Counted from the stretch's first letter, positions 7,465 through 13,616 are shown. The stretch is DNA of 19,257 bases from an uncultured Collinsella sp. (GCA_900552145.1 URYW01000031.1:1-19257); one strand, 5' to 3'. Numbers and translations are program-made. The notes: generated by a model from the sequence alone, not told the origin.

Positions 7465-8850
7465 CTACGCCGTCAACGGCGCCGGCTCATGCGGCTCGCC
7501 GTTCAGCTCGACGATGACCTGCGTTCCCACGCCCTCCTGGGACTTCACGCGCATGCCGGAATCTTCTCCGTAAAAGAAATGGATGCGCTGAAGCACGTTG
7601 AAGAGCGCCAGGCCGCAACCTCGCTTGACGGAGCCGTCGGCGGTAATGCTCTCGGGCTCCTCCAGGCGATGTTGCTCAAACAGATGCGCGCAGACTTCTT
7701 CGCTCATACCGATGCCATCGTCCTCGACGATAATCTCCAAACCGTCATCGGTCTCGAAAGCCCTAACATGAATAGAAAGCGGCTCGGTCTCGCGCTGCGC
7801 GTGCTTGATGCAGTTTTCGAGCAACGGCTGCAAGATAAACGGCGGCACCATGCAATCGCGCACCTCAAAGTCGATATCGACCGAGCCGCGCAGACGGCCG
7901 TCGCCATAACGAGCCTGCATAAGATTGATATAGCGAGTGCCCTGTTCCACCTCGTGCTCGAGCGTTGTGAGGGTATCGGAATCAGAAAGCGTCTGACGGT
8001 AGTAATTGGAAAAGTCGATCAGCAGCGACCTGGCCTTGTCCGGCTCGGTACGTACGAGCGACACGATGGTGCTGATGGTGTTAAACAGAAAATGAGGATC
8101 GACCTGCGATTGCAAGGCGCGCAGCTCAACGCGGGCCGTGAGCTCGTCCTGGCGCTCGAGCTCAAAGCTAGCGAGCTGCGTGGAAATTAGGTCGGCAAAG
8201 CCCGAGGCAAGGGCCGTCTGGCGCATATCGATGCTGCTCAGGCGGGGGTAATACAGCTCGAGCGTGCCCACGCAATGCCCGCGCACGGTAAGCGGTGCGA
8301 CAATGCCGGCGCGCAGGCGGGGAAAATAGCCACCTGTCTCGGTCGAGGCATCGCGCGAGAACACGCTTTGCTCACCGCTGTTGATCACGTTGAGCGTAGT
8401 CCGCAGCACCACCGGGGTGCCCGCGGGGCATTTTGCCGAGTCCTCGCCCCAGCTTGCCAACACCTGCTTGCCGTCGGTAAAGCAGATGGCAGAGGCGATA
8501 GTTTCGGACAGGATGATCTTAGAGGCGCCCAGGGCAGCTTCGGGCGTAAGGCCGCGCGACGTGTAGGCGAATATTTTTGAAGCGATGGCGAGCGTGCGGT
8601 CGGTTGCGCTCGATGTGAGGTCGTCGGGAACGACAAAGACGTACGAGAAGAAGAAGCACAGCATGACCAAGCCGGCAATGACGACAACGGCCGGAACGGG
8701 ATTGGGATTATCGGTTAGATCCCAGATGAGCAGCAGGATAAGCAGCGGAACGACAATACCGAGCAAGATGGCTTGAACCACATGCTGAGCGGTACGAAAG
8801 ACCTTGGTAGAGTTGTAGCTCTTGCCCAGAATCAGCCTATTGAGATCCAC
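7465..8850 (-). CDS. LytS/YehU-type sensor histidine kinase (system 2)
   Basis: A sensor kinase of 461 aa. Two hydrophobic segments lie near residues 23-45 and 53-74. A GAF-like region (about 80-225) is followed by the phosphotransfer histidine H253 in VDPHFLFNTIS. The HATPase has the N box QPLLENCIKH (N346), G1 DDGIGM and G2 GCGLALFNV. The start needs care. The frame is open to 8919 and has ATG codons at 8880 and 8856, but AAGGAG directly abuts ATG 8856, while GTG 8850 lies exactly 6 nt beyond it. GTG 8850 is therefore the best start. Its regulator follows after 38 nt. Like its paralogue at 1595-2938 it probably senses an internal or membrane signal; the ligand is unknown. Confidence 0.92.
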   Translation of the reverse strand: MDLNRLILGKSYNSTKVFRTAQHVVQAILLGIVVPLLILLLIWDLTDNPNPVPAVVVIAGLVMLCFFFSYVFVVPDDLTSSATDRTLAIASKIFAYTSRGLTPEAALGASKIILSETIASAICFTDGKQVLASWGEDSAKCPAGTPVVLRTTLNVINSGEQSVFSRDASTETGGYFPRLRAGIVAPLTVRGHCVGTLELYYPRLSSIDMRQTALASGFADLISTQLASFELERQDELTARVELRALQSQVDPHFLFNTISTIVSLVRTEPDKARSLLIDFSNYYRQTLSDSDTLTTLEHEVEQGTRYINLMQARYGDGRLRGSVDIDFEVRDCMVPPFILQPLLENCIKHAQRETEPLSIHVRAFETDDGLEIIVEDDGIGMSEEVCAHLFEQHRLEEPESITADGSVKRGCGLALFNVLQRIHFFYGEDSGMRVKSQEGVGTQVIVELNGEPHEPAPLTA

Positions 8851-8853
8851 CGT

Positions 8854-8865
8854 CATCTCCTTCTT
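8854..8865 (-). promoter_or_regulatory. Shine-Dalgarno that decides the system 2 kinase start
   Basis: On the minus strand AAGAAGGAG is followed immediately by ATG (8856) and then, after ATGACG, by GTG (8850). Spacing rules out ATG 8856 and fits GTG 8850. Automated callers may pick ATG 8880, which has no Shine-Dalgarno and follows the terminator hairpin directly. Confidence 0.7.
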
Positions 8866-8880
8866 ACCGACGCACCCCAT

Positions 8881-8910
8881 AGCAATAAAGAGGGCCGCAA
8901 GCGACCCTCT
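8881..8910 (-). terminator. Hairpin between the amidohydrolase and system 2 kinase genes
   Basis: On the minus strand AGAGGGTCGC (8910-8901) pairs with GCGGCCCTCT (8898-8889) over 10 positions with one G-U pair, followed by TTTATT. It lies 58 nt past the amidohydrolase stop and about 31 nt before the kinase GTG. The U-run is interrupted, so it may be a weak terminator of the amidohydrolase unit or a structured leader of the kinase unit. Confidence 0.65.
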
Positions 8911-8912
8911 CC

Positions 8913-8927
8913 ATTGCATTATGCAAT
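8913..8927. promoter_or_regulatory. 15-nt perfect palindrome, possible operator
   Basis: ATTGCAT and ATGCAAT flank a single central T. On the minus strand the palindrome contains CATAAT, a -10-like hexamer, upstream of the system 2 kinase. A regulator site overlapping a promoter is possible, but no good -35 lies at normal spacing. The role is inferred only from symmetry and position. Confidence 0.35.
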
Positions 8928-8968
8928 CAAATACTGTGTTTTACATCAAGCCATCGATGAACGGTAGC

Positions 8969-10246
8969 TTAGGCGCTGTACTTGTTTGCCTCGCCGAAGG
9001 TGCCGCCCTCGACAATCCAGCCGTCCTTCATGATGACGTCCATGTTGTCGGTGTTGAGCACGTGGATGTCGGCGGCGACGTCACCGTTGACGACCAGCAG
9101 GTCGGCGCACTTGCCGGCCTCGATGGACCCGGTCTCGTCCTCGATGTGGCACATCTTGGCACCGTTGAGGGTGGCGCAGGTGATGGTCTCGACCGGAGTG
9201 AAGCCGATCTTGTCGACGAACTCGTACATCTCCTCGATGGAGCAGGTGCCGTACGGGGTGACGAAGGAGAAGGAGTCGGAGCCGATCGTCATGACGACGC
9301 CGCGCTTCTTGGCCTCGCGCAGGCAGTCGTAGTTGCGCTGCAGCTCCTTCTCGACCAGGGTGCCCTCGTACTTGTCGTGCAGCTCGGGGACGTAGACGGG
9401 CGGATAGGTGGCGTACCAGGTGGGCAGGAAAGCGATCGTCGGGGTGAAGAAGGTGCCCTGCTCGGCCATGAGGTCCATGGTGCGCTCATCGATATCGAAG
9501 CCGTGAATCAGCTGCTCGCAGCCAAAGCGAACGGAATCGTAGGCAGCGGCGTGGTTGTTGTAGCAGTGGCTCCACACGGGGATGCCGACCATCTTTGCCT
9601 CTTCGACCACGGCCTGGATCTCCTCGGAGCAGTAGTGCTGGTCGCGGCCGGAGTCCCAGCGCCAGATGCCGCCACCGGTAGCCCAGATCTTGATGGCATC
9701 GGGGTTCTCACGCAGGCGACGGCGGACGGCCTTGCGCAGATCCCAAGGACCGTCGACCTGATCGCCCCAGGGGTGCGATTCCTTGTTGAGCTCCTGGCTG
9801 CAGTGGTGGGAGTCGCCGTGGCCGGCAACGCGGCAGAAGCCAAGGCCGGTGGCCAGAACGCGCGGGCCCTTGAAGACGCCCTTGTCGATGCAGTCACGGA
9901 TCTGGATACCAAAGCGCCCGATCTCGCAGACGGTGGTGAGGCCGTGGGTGAGGCAGTCGTAGGCCTGCTTGACGGCGACGGCCTGCTTCTCGAGGAGCGG
10001 CTGCATGACCCAGTCGGTGTCATCGTCGGTCAAGTTGCCCGAGAAGTGCAGGTGGGTGTCGATCAGGCCGGGAAGGACGGTCTTGCCGGCGGCGTCGATG
10101 ACCTCAACGCCCTCGGGAAGGTCCTGCATGGCGCCGGCGTACTCGATCTTGCCGTTGTCATCGACGAGAACGAGGGAGTTCTCGACCGGCTCGGCACCGG
10201 TACCGTCGATGAGCTTGCCGCCAACGATTGCATACTTAGTGGACAT
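8969..10246 (-). CDS. Metal-dependent amidohydrolase (imidazolonepropionase/prolidase-like)
   Basis: A cytoplasmic enzyme of 425 aa in the amidohydrolase superfamily, close to the metal-dependent hydrolase group that contains Xaa-Pro and Xaa-Arg dipeptidases. Visible metal-site motifs are DTHLH (HxH), AIKIWATGGG (the lysine that is carboxylated in the family), VWSHCYNN, LIHGFD and TIGSDSF (catalytic Asp). Small beta-sandwich segments flank the barrel at both ends. The substrate could be a dipeptide, N-acyl amino acid or cyclic amide; the sequence does not decide. ATG 10246 has a perfect AAGGAGG 6 nt upstream. In the first 70 or so codons every Lys is AAG and every Glu GAG, typical of strong expression. 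It lies 131 nt downstream of an APC permease on the same strand, suggesting import followed by hydrolysis. Confidence 0.88.
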   Translation of the reverse strand: MSTKYAIVGGKLIDGTGAEPVENSLVLVDDNGKIEYAGAMQDLPEGVEVIDAAGKTVLPGLIDTHLHFSGNLTDDDTDWVMQPLLEKQAVAVKQAYDCLTHGLTTVCEIGRFGIQIRDCIDKGVFKGPRVLATGLGFCRVAGHGDSHHCSQELNKESHPWGDQVDGPWDLRKAVRRRLRENPDAIKIWATGGGIWRWDSGRDQHYCSEEIQAVVEEAKMVGIPVWSHCYNNHAAAYDSVRFGCEQLIHGFDIDERTMDLMAEQGTFFTPTIAFLPTWYATYPPVYVPELHDKYEGTLVEKELQRNYDCLREAKKRGVVMTIGSDSFSFVTPYGTCSIEEMYEFVDKIGFTPVETITCATLNGAKMCHIEDETGSIEAGKCADLLVVNGDVAADIHVLNTDNMDVIMKDGWIVEGGTFGEANKYSA

Positions 10247-10276
10247 GGTTCCTCCTTATGGATCCATATAGTGGGC

Positions 10277-10300
10277 GAGGCCGTGTTGGGTTAAGGCCTC
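10277..10300 (-). repeat. Intercistronic stem-loop before the amidohydrolase
   Basis: GAGGCC (10277-10282) pairs with GGCCTC (10295-10300) around a 12-nt loop. It lies about 30 nt upstream of the amidohydrolase start, without a U-tract, so it is not a terminator. It may affect mRNA stability or translation. Confidence 0.4.
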
Positions 10301-10328
10301 ACAAAGCTACCCAAGTGGCGCCGGGTTC

Positions 10329-10357
10329 GGTGCGCGGAAGAGAGGGGCCCGCGCACC
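10329..10357 (-). repeat. Strong intercistronic stem-loop after the permease
   Basis: GGTGCGCGG (10329-10337) and CCGCGCACC (10349-10357) form a perfect 9-bp stem with an 11-nt loop, 20 nt past the permease stop. No T-run follows on either strand. It looks like a processing or stabilising hairpin between cotranscribed genes rather than an intrinsic terminator; partial termination cannot be excluded. Confidence 0.55.
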
Positions 10358-10377
10358 TGATCCGCCCCGGCTCGGCG

Positions 10378-11829
10378 TTACTTTTTGCGGGAATTGGTGA
10401 AGGCCATGAGAGCCAGGCCGACGGCCAGCCAGCCAATCACGATACTCCACTCCACCATGTTGAGGGAGGCGGGAGAGAACGGAATCACGAGCAGGCCGAC
10501 GATGATGGCGCAGGCAGCGATAGCGAGGCCGATGCCAAACTTGCCGCCGGGCACCTCGTAGGGACGAGGCAGGTCGGGCTCGGTGAAGCGCATACGCAGG
10601 CAAGCGAGGGCGACCATGCCACAGGAGAAGATGAAGGCGAGAGCCGACACGTTGGTCAGAGGGATGAGCATGTTCTTGCCCAGGAACGGACCGACGACGG
10701 TGATGACGCCCAGAACGACGCAGGCGAGCTTGGGAGCGCCGGACTTGGGGTCGACCTCGGCGAACTGTTCGGGCAGCTGGCCCTTGCGGCCCATGGCGAG
10801 CATGATGCGGCTCGTGGCGCCGTAGAAGGAGTTCATCGGGCCCATGGGTCCAAGCGTGGCGATGACGAGCATGGCCAGGTACAGGAGCATGTTAATGCCC
10901 TTGAGGCAGGCGAGCGCGGGAACCGGGCTCTTAACAAACTCATGCCAGTCGAGGATGGTGCCGAACGAGTAGATACAGACCATGTAGAAGCCACCGGCGG
11001 CCAGCAGTGCCAAGGAGATGATCTTGCCGAACTTGTTCCAGTTGAGGCCCTCGGCAGCTTCCTCAGCCTGCTGAGGAATGGTGTCGAAACCGGCGTAGAA
11101 GAACGGGGTCAGAACCAGGACCGACACGATGCCGGCAAACAGGCTGGTGCTCTCGGTGGCGGCCTTGCCGCCGCCAGCGCCGGTGACCTGGGAGAACACG
11201 GGCATGGCGTTGTCCGGCGAGCCGGTGAACAGCGAGACGCCCATGGCGAGCAGCATGCCGCAGAGCAGGGCCTTGGTCAGGAAGGCCTGCAGCTTGGCGG
11301 CCGAGCTGGCACCGCGGAAGTTGAGGAAGATGACGTAGGTTGCAAAGCCGAGCGCGATCAGCGTCGGGAACAGGTAAACGTCGGCGCCCAAGATGGTATA
11401 GAGCTTGACGGCACGCAGCCACTCAAGACCGGGCAGGCTGCCGAACATCTCGGACACGAGGGTCGAGATAGCGATTGCCTCCCACGGGCACAGGATGCCG
11501 TTACCCAGGGCCAGGAGCCAACCGGTGATATAGCTCAGCGTACGGCCAAAGCTACGATCGACATACTCGACGATGCCGCCCGAGATGGGGATAGCAGCCG
11601 TGAGCTCACCGAAAACAGCTCCGACGGGCACGAGAAAGATTGCACCCAAGAGGAATGCGATCATAGCGGGAACGGGACCGCCGCCCACGACCATCCAGTC
11701 GCCGACCTGCAGAACCCAGCCAGTTCCGATGATGGCACCGAAACCGATGGTGAAGAAGTTCCAGAGCGAAAGCGTTTTCTTCATGCCGCCGTTACCTTCG
11801 ACTGCAACTTCTGCGTTCTTGTCCGCCAT
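10378..11829 (-). CDS. APC-family amino acid permease
   Basis: A membrane transporter of 483 aa with about 12 hydrophobic segments, in the amino acid-polyamine-organocation superfamily. The first segment carries the diagnostic GFGAIIGTGW motif (residues 29-38). The cytoplasmic N terminus is short (about 20 aa) and the C terminus ends in a basic FTNSRKK tail. Family members are proton symporters or antiporters for amino acids or amines; which one cannot be read here. ATG 11829 has AAAGGAGGGG just upstream, a strong ribosome binding site. The gene is followed on the same strand by the amidohydrolase, with two stem-loops but no intrinsic terminator between, so cotranscription is likely. It may import the amidohydrolase substrate or exchange it for a product. 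Confidence 0.9.
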   Translation of the reverse strand: MADKNAEVAVEGNGGMKKTLSLWNFFTIGFGAIIGTGWVLQVGDWMVVGGGPVPAMIAFLLGAIFLVPVGAVFGELTAAIPISGGIVEYVDRSFGRTLSYITGWLLALGNGILCPWEAIAISTLVSEMFGSLPGLEWLRAVKLYTILGADVYLFPTLIALGFATYVIFLNFRGASSAAKLQAFLTKALLCGMLLAMGVSLFTGSPDNAMPVFSQVTGAGGGKAATESTSLFAGIVSVLVLTPFFYAGFDTIPQQAEEAAEGLNWNKFGKIISLALLAAGGFYMVCIYSFGTILDWHEFVKSPVPALACLKGINMLLYLAMLVIATLGPMGPMNSFYGATSRIMLAMGRKGQLPEQFAEVDPKSGAPKLACVVLGVITVVGPFLGKNMLIPLTNVSALAFIFSCGMVALACLRMRFTEPDLPRPYEVPGGKFGIGLAIAACAIIVGLLVIPFSPASLNMVEWSIVIGWLAVGLALMAFTNSRKK

Positions 11830-12190
11830 TGTTCCCCTCCTTTCCTTATTGACGCCTCTTTGGCGTCACCCCTTGCGCGGTCTGTTTTGCCGCGCGCTTT
11901 TATTTCATGGCTTTAAGATACGGCCTTGGCACAGCAGCGCCGCTTGTGGCTCGACCGAAGGCAGAACTGCAAAACGAGCGGCGCCGTTTTTGGGACGAAC
12001 GGCACGGTTTGCCGCTCATTGTTGTCGCCCGTCCGACGGGCGTACGCTCATCGGACGCATATAGAGATGTTTTTGAGGCCGTGTGTTTTGCGCCTTTCGT
12101 ACCGTTTACCGAGCTTTTGACGCGCGGACCCATTTGTTGCACATCTTTTTTGTAGGATAGACAGGTTATACATGAGACAAGGCGGTACGA
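11830..12190. other. Divergent intergenic region with several inverted repeats
   Basis: This 361-nt gap separates the permease (minus) and the C39 peptidase (plus) and should hold both promoters, but I find no convincing -35/-10 pair. It contains several inverted repeats: TGACGCC/GGCGTCA (11850-11868), GCGCGG/CCGCGC (11875-11895, followed on + by CGCTTTTATTT), GAGCGGC/GCCGCTC (11976-12017), CGCCCGTC/GACGGGCG (12026-12042, one-base centre) and GTCCGA/TCGGAC (12031-12056). The first lies in the permease leader, about 10 nt before its Shine-Dalgarno. Short open frames here have no start signal. Confidence 0.5.
11850..11868 (-). promoter_or_regulatory. Hairpin in the permease leader
   Basis: A perfect 7-bp inverted repeat with a 5-nt loop lies directly upstream of the permease Shine-Dalgarno. 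It could be an operator or an RNA stem that controls access to the ribosome binding site. Symmetry and location are the only evidence. Confidence 0.35.
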
Positions 12191-13225
12191 ATGGCATACG
12201 GATACAACGACGGTGATCAACGGCGACAAAGCGTTCGCCTTGCTGGCCGCACCACGCCGACGCCCAGAAGTGCCACGAGCAGCAATCCGCAACGCCCTCA
12301 AGAGCAACCCAGGCCTTCGTCTCGGCAGCAGACAAACAGAACACGGCAGAGTGGCCGTCCGAGCACGGGCACAAGCGCACAGCAAGATAGCCGCTTGGGC
12401 GCGCGCACTCGACAGCGCCAAGCCGAGGTTCCGCAACTGCGCCGCAACGGCGCACGTCAGCCCGGCAGCCATATCAACCGCTTCTTTTCGCATCCCCAAG
12501 GCGGACGCGACGGCAAGCCCTACCGCTCGACATCGTACGTGAATGCCCCCGCCCTGCCGGCTCGTCGGCTTTGCCTCGCACTGTGCTCTATCCTCATCTG
12601 TCTGGTCTTTGTGCTTATGAGCTCCTGTATGTCCCACGGCTCGGCCGGTCTCGAGCCCACCGCCGAGGACAAGCTGCTCAAGGCCCCCGTCGCGCCCGGT
12701 TATTCTTTCGCCTTTTCGACCCCGCGCTCGCAATGGCAAGCCGGCACGATGCCCCATATCTATCAGATCGACCCTGCATGGTCGGAGCTGCCTTACGCCG
12801 GCGGTACCATCCGCCAAAATGCCTGCGGGCCTACGTGCCTCACCATGGTCTATATCTTTAAGACGGGACGCACCGATATGACCCCCGTCAATATGTGCGC
12901 GCTTTCCGAGGCAGGCAATTACGCCCCCACCGGTGCAACCGAATGGTCGTTTATGACGAGCGGTGCGTGGCAGTTGGGACTTAACGGAACGGAGCTTCAT
13001 AACGATCGCGACTCGATGACTCAGGCGCTGCGTTCGGGAGCGCCCGTCATCGCCGCCGTTCGGCCGGGCACCTTTACCAACGTGGGCCACTACATTGTAC
13101 TTTACGGTATTGACGACGCCGACCAGATTGAAGTCTTCGATCCCAACTCGGCCAGCCGCAGCGCCCGACGCTGGGGCGTCGTAGAGGTCCTCAACGAAGT
13201 CGAAGCCATGTGGGCCTACTACTAG
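12191..13225 (+). CDS. Membrane-anchored C39-like (papain-fold) cysteine peptidase
   Basis: A protein of 344 aa and the only + strand gene. Residues 1-125 form a low-complexity tail rich in Arg, Gln, Ser and Pro. One hydrophobic segment (about 126-146) would place the C-terminal domain outside the cell. That domain looks like the C39-like family (Peptidase_C39_2): catalytic Cys212 in NACGPTC, His300 in GHYIVLYG and Asp317 in DPNS. Related proteins cleave peptides or cell-wall cross-links, but this one's substrate is unknown. A lipoprotein signal is unlikely, because the segment is far from the N terminus and LMSSC fits the lipobox poorly. ATG 12191 has only a weak AAGG about 10 nt upstream. 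The gene is divergent from the permease and convergent with the PTS operon. Confidence 0.82.
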   Translation: MAYGYNDGDQRRQSVRLAGRTTPTPRSATSSNPQRPQEQPRPSSRQQTNRTRQSGRPSTGTSAQQDSRLGARTRQRQAEVPQLRRNGARQPGSHINRFFSHPQGGRDGKPYRSTSYVNAPALPARRLCLALCSILICLVFVLMSSCMSHGSAGLEPTAEDKLLKAPVAPGYSFAFSTPRSQWQAGTMPHIYQIDPAWSELPYAGGTIRQNACGPTCLTMVYIFKTGRTDMTPVNMCALSEAGNYAPTGATEWSFMTSGAWQLGLNGTELHNDRDSMTQALRSGAPVIAAVRPGTFTNVGHYIVLYGIDDADQIEVFDPNSASRSARRWGVVEVLNEVEAMWAYY

Positions 13226-13230
13226 TCGTT
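13221..13230 (+). repeat. 10-bp flanking repeat, left copy (possible target-site duplication)
   Basis: ACTAGTCGTT occurs here, overlapping the stop codon of the C39 peptidase gene, and again at 13553-13562, directly outside the two direct repeats of the island. That arrangement is expected if a 322-bp element (13231-13552) inserted next to the stop codon. Confidence 0.45.
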
Positions 13231-13248
13231 GGGGACAGACTTAAATGA
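13224..13248 (+). repeat. 25-nt direct repeat, left copy
   Basis: This copy matches 13529-13553 at 24 of 25 positions. Its core is GGGGACAGACTTAAATGA. It starts within the end of the C39 peptidase gene. The two copies are 305 bp apart and bound the repeat island. Confidence 0.85.
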
Positions 13249-13278
13249 GTGGTCTCTGGCTGCCCGGAACTGCTGGCA

Positions 13279-13450
13279 CGGAAAATGCATCCCGCTTTGA
13301 AGTTCGATAGCGAGATGCACTTTCCGCGCACGGCCTGTTTGGGAAACTACGTTCCACTTTCCGGCAACATTCCGGGATGCATTTTCCGGTTGAGGCCCTC
13401 AAGGGAAACCATGTCCCATGTTGGACGCTCATTCTGGGATGCGCTGTCCG
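13279..13450. repeat. Three imperfect 62-bp tandem units, each a decayed hairpin
   Basis: Units start at 13279, 13341 and 13403. Each opens with a GGAAA-type start and closes 48 nt later with a version of GGGATGCATTTTCCG. The linkers between units share GGCC at the same place. Unit 1 is nearly palindromic (14 of 16 end positions pair); units 2 and 3 keep about 10 of 16. The 16-nt sequence at 13279-13294 is the exact reverse complement of 13373-13388. Confidence 0.75.
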
Positions 13451-13473
13451 CAGTGGATTGAAGCGGGCTGTAA

Positions 13474-13509
13474 GGACTGTTCCAAGCTGCCGGCAGAAAA
13501 GGAACGTCC
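13474..13509. repeat. Hairpin with central CTGCCGGCAG palindrome
   Basis: GGACTGTTCC (13474-13483) is complementary to GGAACGTCC (13501-13509) apart from one extra base. Between them is the perfect 10-nt palindrome 13487-13496. It lies between the tandem units and the right direct repeat, inside the putative element. Confidence 0.55.
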
Positions 13510-13528
13510 CCAGGTGCCGGGTTTCCGC

Positions 13529-13553
13529 AGTCATTGGGGACAGACTTAAATGA
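13529..13553 (+). repeat. 25-nt direct repeat, right copy
   Basis: This is the second copy of the repeat at 13224-13248, with one mismatch. It is also a stem-loop: GTCATT (13530-13535) pairs with AATGAC (13549-13554). The 10-bp ACTAGTCGTT follows at 13553-13562. Confidence 0.85.
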
Positions 13554-13562
13554 CTAGTCGTT
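13553..13562 (+). repeat. 10-bp flanking repeat, right copy
   Basis: ACTAGTCGTT is identical to 13221-13230 and lies immediately outside the right direct repeat. Part of the match (AGTCGTT) also belongs to the left 25-nt repeat, so it could instead be part of the repeat family's own structure. Confidence 0.45.
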
Positions 13563-13616
13563 TAAGAACGTCCAATGACTACCCACAGAATGAGGGTCTC
13601 ATCGGGGACTAGGTAA

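Larger units (their letters stand above)
13231..13552. mobile_element. Putative non-autonomous repeat element (REP/MITE-like)
   Basis: A stretch of about 0.32 kb between the C39 gene and the PTS operon terminator is bounded by direct repeats and flanked by a duplicated 10-bp sequence. It holds three 62-bp imperfect tandem units and one further hairpin. No transposase or believable gene is inside; the open frame on its minus strand (13241-13534) is Cys/Arg-rich and made from the repeats. It looks like a small mobile or REP-type element moved in trans. Its family cannot be named from the sequence alone. Confidence 0.5.

Noticed and set aside
8822..10294. 490-codon open frame on the + strand opposite the amidohydrolase
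   Set aside because: It mirrors the strongly biased codons of the real gene (GAG/CTC, GTC/GAC complements), which removes stops on the opposite strand. It has no Shine-Dalgarno and its product is low-complexity Val/Asp/Gly-rich with no motif.
10258..11916. 552-codon open frame on the + strand opposite the permease
   Set aside because: It is an antisense shadow of a high-bias membrane protein gene. The product is a Glu/Gly/His/Gln-rich string with no domain, while the minus strand frame has clear APC motifs and a strong ribosome binding site.
11907..12155. 82-codon + strand frame upstream of the C39 peptidase
   Set aside because: It has no Shine-Dalgarno and no recognisable domain, and it runs through several inverted repeats. 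It could be a small gene, but nothing positive supports it.
12120..12190. Sigma-70 promoter for the C39 peptidase gene (TTGACG at 12117, TAGGAT or TATACA further on)
   Set aside because: No pair of hexamers has a 16-18 nt spacer with acceptable matches at both positions.
11900..13090. 396-codon minus strand frame over the C39 peptidase gene and its upstream region
   Set aside because: The + strand frame has the catalytic Cys, His and Asp motifs and a membrane segment. The antisense product is Arg/Ala/Gly-rich without any recognisable feature.
13279..13450. CRISPR array in the repeat island
   Set aside because: There are only three units, they are imperfect along their whole length, and the linkers are only 14 nt and partly conserved, so there are no unique spacers. 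No cas gene is present.
13241..13534. 97-codon minus strand frame inside the repeat island
   Set aside because: It lies wholly within the tandem hairpin units, its Cys/Arg-rich text repeats with the DNA period, and its start falls in a direct repeat.
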